64,000 bases of DNA from assembly GCA_910576815.1 (NCBI GenBank), contig CAJTKA010000020.1:5789-69788 (forward strand). The letters are read 5' to 3'. This DNA comes from an uncultured Lachnospiraceae bacterium. GTDB lineage: Bacteria > Bacillota > Clostridia > Lachnospirales > Lachnospiraceae. The notes under the pieces were generated by a model that worked only from the letters and a program-made list of their open reading frames with translations, did no database searches and was not told where the DNA came from. Below, piece by piece: positions 42,877 through 52,071 of the stretch. How positions within the stretch are numbered: position 1 is the first letter of the stretch; each line of letters begins with the position of its first letter. A program made the position numbers and the translations under genes.

Positions 42877-44175
42877 ATGGCAAAAAGAAAATCACGAAAA
42901 AGGAAAAAAAGAATAAGGCTGAGCCGCAGCTTTCTCATGCCGTTTATGATCACCCTGACGGCGGTGGCTGCGGTGGGTGTTTTTGCGCTTGCAGCGCACC
43001 ACTGGATCACGGAGCCGGTCAGGAATAAGCCGACTGAAATGGTAAACAAAGAGCAGAAGGACACTGGCGGAATGGAGGAGCCGCAGCTGCCGCAGGATTC
43101 ATCGGAAACTGTGGAGTCGGAAGATGCGCCTGCGCAGGGGGAGACACCTTCCAAGTATCAGGGCGAGCTGGACGATCCGACATACCTTGCCGAGAACAAT
43201 ATCTATGTCAGAGAGCCGGCCGTGTCCGGGCAGGCGACGCTCACATTTGCGGGGGACGTTCTTTTTGACGACCATTATGCCATCACCGGGCCGGTGCGCG
43301 CAGACGGCGATATCTCCAAGGGTGTGTTGCCTGAAGTGATCGAGCGGATGCAGGCAGCGGACGTGATGATGCTGAACAATGAGTTTGCTTACTCCAATCG
43401 CGGGACGCCTCTGGAAGAAAAGCAATTTACCTTTCGGGCAAGGCCCGAGACGGTGTCTTATCTAACTGACATGGGTGTCGATATCGTGTCTTTGGCCAAT
43501 AACCATGCTTATGATTACGGGCCGGATGCCTTGACGGATACACTGGACACTTTGCGGGATGCGGAGATCCCTTATGTGGGTGCGGGACGAAACATCGACG
43601 AGGCGAGAAAACCCGTCTACTTTATTGTGGGAGATCTCAAGATCGCCATTGTGTCGGCGACCCAGATCGAGCGGCTGGATACGCCTGATACCAAGGAAGC
43701 TACGGCGGACTCTCCCGGTGTTTTTCGCTGCTGGAACGGCGATAAGCTGATGGAGACCGTGCGGGAGGCCGATCGCAACAGCGACTTTGTGGTGGTCTAT
43801 GTTCATTGGGGCACGGAAAATCAGGCGGAACTGGATTGGGCGCAGTTAAAGCAGGCGCCTGAGCTGGTCGGTGCGGGAGCGGATCTGATCATTGGCGACC
43901 ATCCGCACTGTCTGCAGCCCATTGGTGTGATAAGGGGCGTGCCTGTCATCTACAGTATGGGTAATTTTTGGTTCAACTCAAAGACCCTGGATACAGGCAT
44001 GGTGGAAGTGGTGATCGACGAGTCGGGGATCGTGAGTTATCAGTTTGTCCCCTGTCTCCAGAGCGGATGCCGCACGGCACTGTTGGAAGGCGCGGAGAAG
44101 GAACGGGTGCTTGGCTATCTGCGCAGCATATCCGAGGGGGTGCAGATCGATGCGGACGGGTTTGTGAGCTGGTGA
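42877..44175 (+). CDS. CapA-like metallophosphatase-fold protein (PgsA/CapA family)
   Basis: 432 residues. A very basic N-terminus (MAKRKSRKRKKR) and one membrane anchor (about 19-40) precede an acidic linker and an extracellular CapA domain: LTFAGDVLFDDHY, LNNEFAYSNRG, SLANNHAYDYG, YVHWGTE and GDHPHCLQP. The family is tied to poly-gamma-glutamate or capsule synthesis, but many orphan members exist, and no pgsB/C gene is here. The ATG at 42877 has no SD and sits at the predicted transcript start. Confidence 0.86.
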   Translation: MAKRKSRKRKKRIRLSRSFLMPFMITLTAVAAVGVFALAAHHWITEPVRNKPTEMVNKEQKDTGGMEEPQLPQDSSETVESEDAPAQGETPSKYQGELDDPTYLAENNIYVREPAVSGQATLTFAGDVLFDDHYAITGPVRADGDISKGVLPEVIERMQAADVMMLNNEFAYSNRGTPLEEKQFTFRARPETVSYLTDMGVDIVSLANNHAYDYGPDALTDTLDTLRDAEIPYVGAGRNIDEARKPVYFIVGDLKIAIVSATQIERLDTPDTKEATADSPGVFRCWNGDKLMETVREADRNSDFVVVYVHWGTENQAELDWAQLKQAPELVGAGADLIIGDHPHCLQPIGVIRGVPVIYSMGNFWFNSKTLDTGMVEVVIDESGIVSYQFVPCLQSGCRTALLEGAEKERVLGYLRSISEGVQIDADGFVSW

Positions 44176-44335
44176 GGTGAAAAGAAGTTCTGCCCGGGAG
44201 AGTGTCTGAAATACGGGTATTCCCCGCATTGATTGGATGATGAGCAAAAGTATTTTTTAAAAATGAAACTTTCGGGGCGGCTGAATCGTATTCATTACAG
44301 AAGGACAAATCGCCAGACAGAAAGGGAGACGAGAG

Positions 44336-45763
44336 ATGTACATAGAAAACGGTTATTCTTCTTGGATTCACAATCATAATACAACGGGGACGGGATACGG
44401 AAACCGCTCTGCACAGTCCGCTAAGTCAGATTCAGGCAGACCTGTTTTCGGTGAGAAGGCAATAAATGACACGGATGTCGTAAATGGTGAAGGCACAGAG
44501 AAAACGAAAACAGAAGAAAAGAAATCGGAGGATATGACCTACCGCGAGCAGATCCTTGCGCATATGGAGGAGATGGCAAAGAAGATAAAGGACGGTACTG
44601 TGGAGCCGACGTTCCAGACGGGTGCCCAGACCTTTACCATTAAGGAGTGGGAAAAGCTGCTGGCTGATTTTGATGACGCCGAGGAAGCTCTGCAGGAGCA
44701 GATCAAAGAGATCATTGCGGAAGTGGAAGAACAGGCGGCGAAAGAGGCGCTGAGACGGCAGGTCGAGAGCGGAACAGCGGATCCCGGTGAAATGACAAAT
44801 GTGTCAGTTCCTACAGCCGCTTTGCCGACTGTGGAAACGGCGGGCAGTGTGGCGAATCCCAAGACAGATGACGGCGGTAGTACTGCAAATTTAGGAATAA
44901 AACCGTGGGAATTGGATGGCATGGACGATAATTGTACAGATGTGGAGGTGACGGACCCTGAGGAGCTTGGGGAGCTTCTTACGGGTGAGGTTACCAAAAG
45001 CACCTTCCCCACTGATGATCCCAAACACAAACATTGGTTTATTACTTGTTATGGGCAGGATGGGATCAGGTGTAAGGAAGCTTATTTTGACGGCACAAAA
45101 TGGGTCAATAAGGACTGCTGGAGCCTTTCCTACACGGAGCCGGGACAGCGCGAGAAGGTGCTGGCATTTATTCAGCGGTTTCCGCAGGATGCAAACCTGC
45201 GTTTTGCGTCCCACAAAGAATTTTGGGAGGACTTTTTAGCAGGAGAGATCGACGAGGACGATTTTGTCAACTTCTTTGAGACTTCCACCGACGAGGATGG
45301 TGTGCCGAACTATACCTATGAGAAGGACGGCTCCACCTACATAGACCGCGAGAAGGCAAAGTACGCCAAATATATGAATGACTTTGGCGCACATTTTTAT
45401 ACGGCGGAGGAGATGGATCTGCTTTGGCGTGGAATCATCCATGAAAACAGAAAAGGTTTGCAGAAAATTTCCGACTTTGATGGTAAAATGACGATTCCCG
45501 GAACAGGTGAGGCTGGAAAGAGCGGAAAGGGAAAGGACGCTGCGGACGAAGATGATGACCTTGAAACAAAGATTATCACCAAACCTGACGGTTCTACTGT
45601 CTTGCAGATCAAGACGAACTTTGGCATGATGGAGGTCGAGATCACGGAGGCGCAGAAGTTTGGATTACAGTACGAAGCGCGCCCAGGAGCCGGGGAGAGC
45701 AGAATTATGTCGGCAAGTCCCTTTGCCCATGCGGCGGTAGCATATGAAGCCGGGGAGGTGTGA
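44336..45763 (+). CDS. Unrecognised acidic protein, first of a pair
   Basis: 475 residues, no recognised family. No signal peptide or membrane helix. The N-terminus (MYIENGYSSWIHNHNTTG) is Asn/Tyr/Gly-rich. Residues 75-145 form a charged coiled-coil-like stretch (EEMAKKIKDG, LQEQIKEIIAEVEEQAAKEALRRQ), a Ser/Thr/Pro linker follows, then a compact middle region with Trp/Cys (KHWFITCYGQDGIRCKEAYF, WVNKDCWSLSYTEPGQ). The C-terminus has Lys/Gly repeats. The next gene begins 1 nt after its stop. Similar Asn/Tyr N-termini occur on proteins exported by the flagellar route; whether that applies here is speculation. Confidence 0.75.
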   Translation: MYIENGYSSWIHNHNTTGTGYGNRSAQSAKSDSGRPVFGEKAINDTDVVNGEGTEKTKTEEKKSEDMTYREQILAHMEEMAKKIKDGTVEPTFQTGAQTFTIKEWEKLLADFDDAEEALQEQIKEIIAEVEEQAAKEALRRQVESGTADPGEMTNVSVPTAALPTVETAGSVANPKTDDGGSTANLGIKPWELDGMDDNCTDVEVTDPEELGELLTGEVTKSTFPTDDPKHKHWFITCYGQDGIRCKEAYFDGTKWVNKDCWSLSYTEPGQREKVLAFIQRFPQDANLRFASHKEFWEDFLAGEIDEDDFVNFFETSTDEDGVPNYTYEKDGSTYIDREKAKYAKYMNDFGAHFYTAEEMDLLWRGIIHENRKGLQKISDFDGKMTIPGTGEAGKSGKGKDAADEDDDLETKIITKPDGSTVLQIKTNFGMMEVEITEAQKFGLQYEARPGAGESRIMSASPFAHAAVAYEAGEV

Positions 45764-45764
45764 C

Positions 45765-46631
45765 ATGAGCATCAGCGGCGTAGGGAGCAGGAATACTTAC
45801 ATTTATAATACAAGGACGGGAAAGCTTTCTACAAAGGATGGGCAGCAGGACGCCTTTGTGGATTACTTTAACGGAGATATTAGCGGCGATAAGGACGATA
45901 CACTGAACGGGTTTGACAGAGCCAGAAAAGCGGATATCAATAATTTAATCGAGGTCTGGGCGCAGGTTGACAGGAGTCTTTTTAACGACCCGGAGAAAGA
46001 GGAGTATGAGATCACCACGGAGTCCGTTGACGCGGTGACTTCCACCGTACAGGTGGACGGCGGCAAAATTTTTACATGCTACAGCGCTGGCTTTTTTACC
46101 TGTATTGATCCATCCGAGCTCTTTCAAAAAGCGGGACCGTTCCAGACACGCGAACATAAGGGCTACGACCCTTCTGACAACAGTGTCAATATTGCCGTGG
46201 GCGATGTATTTGACCTCGGAAACGGCTACAGACTGCGCGTGGGGGAGGATCAGGTCTACGGCGAAGGGTACGGAACCAAAAACGGGGAAAACGATGAAAA
46301 GCTGCAGGCGCTTTCGTGGGGGCTTGGCGCTCTGATCCACTTTTCGGAGGGACGGTGGTCCGGCGTCATGCTCGAGTTTGGTGACCGGGTCTCTGCCGCG
46401 TCCGACAGGAGCGATCTGATGGGAGGCACGACGCCCATGTTACTGGAACTGCTGCGGCAGCTTGGCGTGGATACCGACCGGGAATTTGTCTTAAACGGCA
46501 CGAAATGCGAGCTGCGGGACGGCAAAATCCGTGAGGTCGGCGACAAGTGGGGCGTGCCGCGCAATGTGCGTGATGAGGCAATCAGTAAGTACGAGGAGGA
46601 GATGTCGCGTCCGCTCTCGAATTGGAAATAA
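45765..46631 (+). CDS. Unrecognised protein, second of a pair
   Basis: 288 residues, no recognised family. The N-terminus (MSISGVGSRNTYIYNTRTGKLST) resembles the first protein's start in being Gly/Asn/Tyr-rich without a signal peptide. The body is mixed alpha/beta with a repeated Gly-aromatic style (VGDVFDLGNGYRLRVGEDQVYGEGYG) and ends in a basic helix. GGGGAGG precedes ATG 45765, overlapping the end of the first gene, so both are made from one message. Function unknown. Confidence 0.75.
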   Translation: MSISGVGSRNTYIYNTRTGKLSTKDGQQDAFVDYFNGDISGDKDDTLNGFDRARKADINNLIEVWAQVDRSLFNDPEKEEYEITTESVDAVTSTVQVDGGKIFTCYSAGFFTCIDPSELFQKAGPFQTREHKGYDPSDNSVNIAVGDVFDLGNGYRLRVGEDQVYGEGYGTKNGENDEKLQALSWGLGALIHFSEGRWSGVMLEFGDRVSAASDRSDLMGGTTPMLLELLRQLGVDTDREFVLNGTKCELRDGKIREVGDKWGVPRNVRDEAISKYEEEMSRPLSNWK

Positions 46632-46703
46632 GAAGAATTAAGCTGTTTGTGGGCGGGAAATGCCTATGGCGGACAAAAATGCTGTTATATTTGGCAAAAA
46701 TAG

Positions 46704-46733
46704 TTGACAGCCCTGCGCGCGCTGTGCTATAGT
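46704..46733 (+). promoter_or_regulatory. rplJL promoter
   Basis: TTGACA (46704-46709), an 18-nt spacer and TATAGT (46728-46733), immediately upstream of the L10 leader. Confidence 0.75.
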
Positions 46734-46743
46734 AGCAAATGCC

Positions 46744-46844
46744 GAAGACAGCAGGTGCCGTATTGCCGGCGTAAGAGTCCGCCTGCCGAGGAGAGATGCG
46801 AGAAATGTTCTTATCAGAATGATATTTTCGTCCTCCCTGTCTTC
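46744..46844 (+). ncRNA. Ribosomal protein L10 leader (rplJ autoregulatory RNA)
   Basis: The closing stem GAAGACAG (46744-46751) pairs with CTGTCTTC (46837-46844). Between them are the GGTGCCGTATTGCCGGC region and the GAGGAGAGATGCGAGAAATG segment typical of Firmicute L10 leaders, where L10(L12)4 binds to repress its own operon. It lies between a good promoter and rplJ, exactly where expected. Confidence 0.85.
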
Positions 46845-46893
46845 AGGGGGGACTTTCTATACCCCCAAATAAAATCTATAAGGAGGTAATGAC

Positions 46894-47511
46894 ATGGCAA
46901 AAGTGGAATTGAAGAAACCGATCGTAGATGAGATCGCCGCTGCCGTAAAAGACGCGCAGTCAGTCGTTCTGGTTGACTATCGCGGCCTTACGGTGGAGCA
47001 GGACACACAGCTTCGTAAGACGCTGCGTGAAGCCGGGATCACCTACAAGGTTTACAAGAACACGATGATGAATTTTGCATTCAAGGGTACGGACTGCGAA
47101 GCGCTGCTCCCTTATCTGGAAGGCCCCAGCGCAGTTGCCATCTCTACAGAGGATGCAACGGCTCCCGCCAGAGTGTTATGCAAATTCGCAAAGACAGCAG
47201 ATGCCCTTGAGGTCAAGGGCGGCATCGTGGAAGGCATTGCTTACGATGCAAAGGGAATCGAGAATATTTCCAAGATTCCTTCCAGAGAAGAATTGCTGTC
47301 CAAGCTGCTTGGCAGTATCCAGTCTCCGATCACCAACTTCGCCCGCGTGATGAATCAGCTGGCAGAAAAAGGCGGTGCATCCGGATGCGAGGCGCCCGCA
47401 AAGGAGGAAGCTCCTGCAGAAGCGCCTGTAGAGGAAGCAGCACCTGCGGCAGAAGCAGAGGCTCCCGCTGAGGAAGCGGCTCCTGCAGAGGAAGTGCCCG
47501 CGGCAGAGTAA
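46894..47511 (+). CDS. rplJ: 50S ribosomal protein L10 with acidic Ala/Glu/Pro tail
   Basis: 205 residues. The first about 165 are standard L10 (VELKKPIVDEIAAAVKDAQSVVLVDYRGLTV; GPSAVAISTEDATAPARVL), anchoring the L7/L12 stalk. The last about 38 residues are low-complexity Ala, Glu and Pro, making this protein about 30-40 residues longer than common L10. The stalk-binding helix lies before the tail, so function should be retained. AAGGAGG precedes ATG 46894. Confidence 0.96.
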   Translation: MAKVELKKPIVDEIAAAVKDAQSVVLVDYRGLTVEQDTQLRKTLREAGITYKVYKNTMMNFAFKGTDCEALLPYLEGPSAVAISTEDATAPARVLCKFAKTADALEVKGGIVEGIAYDAKGIENISKIPSREELLSKLLGSIQSPITNFARVMNQLAEKGGASGCEAPAKEEAPAEAPVEEAAPAAEAEAPAEEAAPAEEVPAAE

Positions 47512-47574
47512 ACATCCGCAGAATTGTAACAGAGTAACAGGATATGCAACAAAAAAATATGGAGGAAAATAATC

Positions 47575-47955
47575 ATGGCAAAGTTATCTACCCAGGAATT
47601 GATCGATGCGATCAAAGAGTTGACAGTATTAGAGTTAAATGATCTCGTAAAAGCTTGCGAGGAGGAATTCGGCGTATCCGCGGCAGCGGGCGTTGTTGTT
47701 GCAGCAGCAGGCGGTGACGCAGCAGCGGCAGCAGGCGAGGAGAAGACCGAGTTCGACGTTGAGCTGACCGAAGTAGGTCCTAACAAGGTTAAGGTCATCA
47801 AGGTGGTTCGTGAGGCTACCGGCCTTGGTCTGAAGGAGGCGAAGGATCTGGTTGATTCCGCTCCGAAGATGGTTAAGGAAGCTGCTTCTAAGGAAGAAGC
47901 TGACGACATCAAGGCGAAGCTCGAGGCTGAGGGCGCAAAGGTTACCCTCAAGTAA
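47575..47955 (+). CDS. rplL: 50S ribosomal protein L7/L12
   Basis: 126 residues: N-terminal dimerisation domain (STQELIDAIKELTVLELNDLVKACEEEFG), Ala-rich hinge and the C-terminal factor-binding domain (EKTEFDVELTEVGPNKVKVIKVVREATGLGLKEAKDLVDSAPK). It recruits EF-G and EF-Tu. GGAGG precedes ATG 47575, 63 nt after rplJ. Confidence 0.97.
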   Translation: MAKLSTQELIDAIKELTVLELNDLVKACEEEFGVSAAAGVVVAAAGGDAAAAAGEEKTEFDVELTEVGPNKVKVIKVVREATGLGLKEAKDLVDSAPKMVKEAASKEEADDIKAKLEAEGAKVTLK

Positions 47956-47971
47956 TCAGGCGATGGAACGG

Positions 47972-48004
47972 ACCGTCCGTGCGCGCAGGCGTGCGGACGG
48001 TTTT
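47972..48004 (+). terminator. Attenuator/terminator between rplL and rpoB
   Basis: ACCGTCCG (47972-47979) pairs with CGGACGGT (47994-48001) with an inner GC-rich stem, followed by TTT. It probably lowers read-through from rplJL into rpoBC. No convincing promoter is visible between here and rpoB (a TTGACA at 48145 lacks a good -10 box). Confidence 0.75.
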
Positions 48005-48190
48005 GCTGTTTCTCACCGTGCTCATTCGGAAAATCTTCGATTTTATTCTTAATTTTAAAAGTTTCTCATTGACTCCCGCATGGACTTGTAGTAGAATGGA
48101 TAGTGCACTATTGTGGTGTGCTATGCTTTTTTATGGTCTCTTTTTTGACAAAAAGCATGAAACAATCATAAAGAACGGGGTGAAATGTCA

Positions 48191-51100
48191 ATGGAAAAGA
48201 GCAGAATCCGTAAGACTGCGGCCGGCAGAAATACGCGAATGTCCTATGCACGACAGAAAGAGGTTCTGGAAATGCCGAACCTGATCGAAGTCCAGAAAAA
48301 CTCTTACCAATGGTTTCTGGATGAAGGCTTAAAGGAAGTGTTTGACGATATTTCTCCGATCTCCGATTACAGCGGTCATCTGAGTCTGGAATTTGTTGAC
48401 TTTGAGCTGTGCGAAGACGATGTTAAGTATTCGATCGAGAAATGCAAGGAGAGAGACGCAACTTACGCAGCCCCTCTCAAGGTAAAGGTCCGTCTGATCA
48501 ATAAGGAAAAGGACGAGATCACGGAACATGAGATTTTTATGGGCGATCTGCCGCTGATGACGCAGACGGGCACCTTTGTGATCAACGGCGCAGAGCGTGT
48601 CATTGTCAGCCAGCTCGTGCGTTCCCCCGGTATTTATTACGGGATCGGGCATGACAAGATCGGTAAAAGACTCTTTTCCGCAACAGTGATCCCCAACCGC
48701 GGGGCATGGTTAGAGTACGAGACGGATTCTAACGATGTCTTTTACGTGCGCGTGGACAGGACCAGAAAGGTGCCGATCACGGTGCTGATCCGTGCGATGG
48801 GCGTTGGTTCCAATGACGAGATCAGAGAGCTTTTCGGCGATGAGCCGAAGATCGAGGCCAGCTTTGCAAAAGATACTTCCGAGAATTATCAGGAGGGACT
48901 TTTGGAGCTTTATAAAAAGATCCGTCCCGGCGAGCCTTTGAGCGTCGAGAGTGCGGAAAGCCTTATCATGGCAATGTTTTTCGACCCCAGAAGATATGAT
49001 CTGGCGAAGGTCGGCAGATATAAATTCAACAAAAAGCTGATGTTCCGTAATCGGATCAGACATCATGTCCTTGCGGAGGATGTGGTGGATACCCTGACAG
49101 GAGAGATCCTGGCAAAGGCAGGGGACAAGGTGACGGCTGAGATGGCGGATGCCATTCAGAATGCAGCGGTTCCTTCCGTGCTGATCCAGACAGAGGAGAG
49201 AAATGTCAAAGTCCTCTCCAATATGATGGTGGATATCACCAACTTTGTGGACTGCAATCCCAAGGAACTTGGCATTACGGAGCTTGTTTACTATCCTGTG
49301 CTGCAGCAGCTTTTGGACGAGTACGGCAAGGATCCCGAGGAGCTTTATGACGCGATCCGCAAGAACGTGCACAATCTGATTCCGAAGCATATTACCAAGG
49401 AAGATATTCTGGCTTCCATTAACTATAACATTCATCTTGAGTACGGCATCGGCAACGACGACGACATCGACCATCTGGGCAATCGTCGGATCCGTGCGGT
49501 AGGCGAGCTTTTACAGAACCAGTACCGCATCGGTCTTTCCCGTCTTGAGAGAGTGGTGCGTGAGAGAATGACGACCCATGACGCGGAGGAGATCTCGCCT
49601 CAGGTGCTGATCAATATCAAGCCCGTGCAGGCGGCGGTAAAGGAGTTCTTTGGATCTTCCCAGCTGTCTCAGTTCATGGATCAGAACAATCCGCTCGGTG
49701 AGCTGACGCATAAGAGACGTCTTTCCGCACTGGGTCCCGGCGGTCTGTCCAGAGACCGTGCCGGATTTGAGGTGCGTGACGTACACTATACGCATTACGG
49801 CAGAATGTGCCCCATTGAGACCCCTGAGGGACCTAACATCGGTCTGATCAACTCCCTTGCATCCTATGCGAGGATCAACGAATACGGTTTCGTGGAGGCG
49901 CCTTACAGAAAGATCGACAAGAGCGATCCACAGAATCCCCGCGTCACGGACGAGACGGTCTACATGACGGCGGATGAGGAAGATAATTATCATGTGGCGC
50001 AGGCTTCCGCGCCTCTTGACGAGAGCGGATATTTTACGAGAAACAGCGTGTCCGGGCGTTATAAGACTGAGACGCAGGAATACCCGAAGACGATGTTCGA
50101 CTTTATGGATGTGTCGCCTAAGATGGTATTTTCCGTGGCAACGGCGTTGATTCCTTTCTTGCAGAATAATGACGCGAACCGTGCCCTGATGGGATCTAAC
50201 ATGCAGAGACAGGCGGTGCCGCTGCTCTTTACCGAGGCACCCGTGGTGGGAACCGGCATGGAGCCCAAAGCGGCTGTTGACTCAGGTGTCTGTGTGGTGG
50301 CGAAAAAATCCGGTACAGTGGATTATGTATCGGCTGATATCATTAAAATGAGCTGCGACGACGGGACGAAGGAAGAATATCACCTGATGAAGTTCTCCCG
50401 CAGTAACCAGTCCAACTGCTACAACCAGAAGCCCATTGTGCAGAAAGGGATGCGCGTGGAGGAAGGTGAAGTGATCGCGGACGGTCCGTCCACCGCAAGC
50501 GGCGAGCTGGCGCTGGGCAAGAACCCGCTGATCGGGTTTATGACCTGGGAAGGCTACAACTACGAGGACGCTGTCCTTTTAAGTGAAAGACTGGTGCAGG
50601 AGGATGTCTACACTTCCGTGCACATGGAAGAATATGAGGCGGAGGCGCGCGACACCAAGCTTGGACCCGAAGAAATCACCAGAGATGTCCCCGGTGTCGG
50701 TGACGATGCGCTCAAAGACCTGGACGACAGAGGTATCATCCGTATCGGTGCGGAGGTGCGTGCCGGCGATATCCTGGTGGGCAAGGTGACGCCGAAGGGC
50801 GAGACCGAGCTTACCGCAGAGGAGAGACTGCTGCGTGCGATTTTTGGCGAGAAGGCCAGAGAAGTGCGTGATACGTCCCTCAAAGTGCCTCACGGCGAAT
50901 ATGGTATCGTTGTGGATGCTAAGGTGTTCACCAGAGAGAACGGCGACGAGCTGTCTCCCGGTGTGAATCAGGCAGTCCGCATTTACATTGCACAAAAGAG
51001 AAAGATTTCCGTCGGTGATAAGATGGCAGGCCGTCACGGTAACAAGGGTGTGGTTTCCCGCGTGCTGCCGGTGGAGGATATGCCTTATCTGCCAAACGGC

Positions 51101-52045
51101 AGACCTCTTGACATTGTGCTGAATCCTCTGGGCGTGCCTTCCCGTATGAATATCGGGCAGGTGCTGGAGATCCACCTTTCTCTGGCGGCAAAGGCGCTCG
51201 GCTTTGACGTGGCGACGCCTGTATTTGACGGCGCAAAAGAGGATGATATCATGGATACTCTGGATCTGGCAAACGACTATGTCAATCTGGAGTGGGAAGA
51301 ATTTGAAAAGAAGCATAAGGATGAACTGCTGCCTGAGGTGCTGGAGTATCTGTCTAAGAACAGGGAACACAGAAAACTTTGGAAGGGCGTGCCTATTTCC
51401 AGAGACGGTAAAGTGAGACTTCGTGACGGCAGAACGGGTGAGTATTTTGATTCCCCTGTCACCATCGGACATATGCACTACTTAAAGCTCCATCATCTGG
51501 TGGATGATAAGATCCATGCGCGTTCTACGGGTCCTTACTCTCTGGTAACGCAGCAGCCTCTGGGCGGTAAAGCGCAGTTCGGCGGCCAGCGTTTCGGTGA
51601 GATGGAAGTGTGGGCGCTCGAGGCGTACGGCGCAGCTTATACGCTGCAGGAGATCCTGACCGTGAAGTCCGATGATGTGGTAGGCCGTGTTAAGACCTAC
51701 GAAGCGATCATTAAAGGCGACAACATCCCTGAACCCGGCATTCCGGAGTCCTTCAAGGTGCTCTTAAAGGAATTGCAGTCTCTGGGACTCGATGTCAGGG
51801 TGCTGCGTGACGATCAGACCGAGGTCGAGATCATGGAGACCATTGACTACGGCGAGAGCGATTATCGCTACGAGATCGAAGGCGATTCCAGAAGTTATGA
51901 TTACGAGCAGGAGTCGTTTGGATCCATGGGATACCAGCGTCAGGAATTTGACGAGGACAGCGGCGAGCTCGTGAGCAGCGATGAGGAAGACGCGGACGAG
52001 ACGGACGTGATGGAAGACGAGGCATTTGAGGAAGTGTTTGAATAA
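48191..52045 (+). CDS. rpoB: DNA-directed RNA polymerase subunit beta
   Basis: About 1284 residues. Rifampicin-pocket region SSQLSQFMDQNNPLGEL-THKRRLSALGPGGLSRDR, GRMCPIETPEGPNIGL, GDKMAGRHGNKGVVS and the C-terminal GGKAQFGGQRFGEMEVWALEAYGAA are all standard; the pocket residues read as rifampicin-sensitive. The C-terminus carries an acidic extension of about 50 residues (SDEEDADETDVMEDE). ATG 48185 is only 2 nt from GGGGTG, whereas ATG 48191 is 8 nt away, so 48191 is chosen. Confidence 0.97.
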   Translation: MEKSRIRKTAAGRNTRMSYARQKEVLEMPNLIEVQKNSYQWFLDEGLKEVFDDISPISDYSGHLSLEFVDFELCEDDVKYSIEKCKERDATYAAPLKVKVRLINKEKDEITEHEIFMGDLPLMTQTGTFVINGAERVIVSQLVRSPGIYYGIGHDKIGKRLFSATVIPNRGAWLEYETDSNDVFYVRVDRTRKVPITVLIRAMGVGSNDEIRELFGDEPKIEASFAKDTSENYQEGLLELYKKIRPGEPLSVESAESLIMAMFFDPRRYDLAKVGRYKFNKKLMFRNRIRHHVLAEDVVDTLTGEILAKAGDKVTAEMADAIQNAAVPSVLIQTEERNVKVLSNMMVDITNFVDCNPKELGITELVYYPVLQQLLDEYGKDPEELYDAIRKNVHNLIPKHITKEDILASINYNIHLEYGIGNDDDIDHLGNRRIRAVGELLQNQYRIGLSRLERVVRERMTTHDAEEISPQVLINIKPVQAAVKEFFGSSQLSQFMDQNNPLGELTHKRRLSALGPGGLSRDRAGFEVRDVHYTHYGRMCPIETPEGPNIGLINSLASYARINEYGFVEAPYRKIDKSDPQNPRVTDETVYMTADEEDNYHVAQASAPLDESGYFTRNSVSGRYKTETQEYPKTMFDFMDVSPKMVFSVATALIPFLQNNDANRALMGSNMQRQAVPLLFTEAPVVGTGMEPKAAVDSGVCVVAKKSGTVDYVSADIIKMSCDDGTKEEYHLMKFSRSNQSNCYNQKPIVQKGMRVEEGEVIADGPSTASGELALGKNPLIGFMTWEGYNYEDAVLLSERLVQEDVYTSVHMEEYEAEARDTKLGPEEITRDVPGVGDDALKDLDDRGIIRIGAEVRAGDILVGKVTPKGETELTAEERLLRAIFGEKAREVRDTSLKVPHGEYGIVVDAKVFTRENGDELSPGVNQAVRIYIAQKRKISVGDKMAGRHGNKGVVSRVLPVEDMPYLPNGRPLDIVLNPLGVPSRMNIGQVLEIHLSLAAKALGFDVATPVFDGAKEDDIMDTLDLANDYVNLEWEEFEKKHKDELLPEVLEYLSKNREHRKLWKGVPISRDGKVRLRDGRTGEYFDSPVTIGHMHYLKLHHLVDDKIHARSTGPYSLVTQQPLGGKAQFGGQRFGEMEVWALEAYGAAYTLQEILTVKSDDVVGRVKTYEAIIKGDNIPEPGIPESFKVLLKELQSLGLDVRVLRDDQTEVEIMETIDYGESDYRYEIEGDSRSYDYEQESFGSMGYQRQEFDEDSGELVSSDEEDADETDVMEDEAFEEVFE

Positions 52046-52071
52046 ATTATGATTATGGAGGTTAGTGCAGG

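Noticed and set aside
48145..48173. Promoter directly upstream of rpoB (TTGACA 48145-48150)
   Set aside because: No acceptable -10 element at 16-18 nt; left unannotated.
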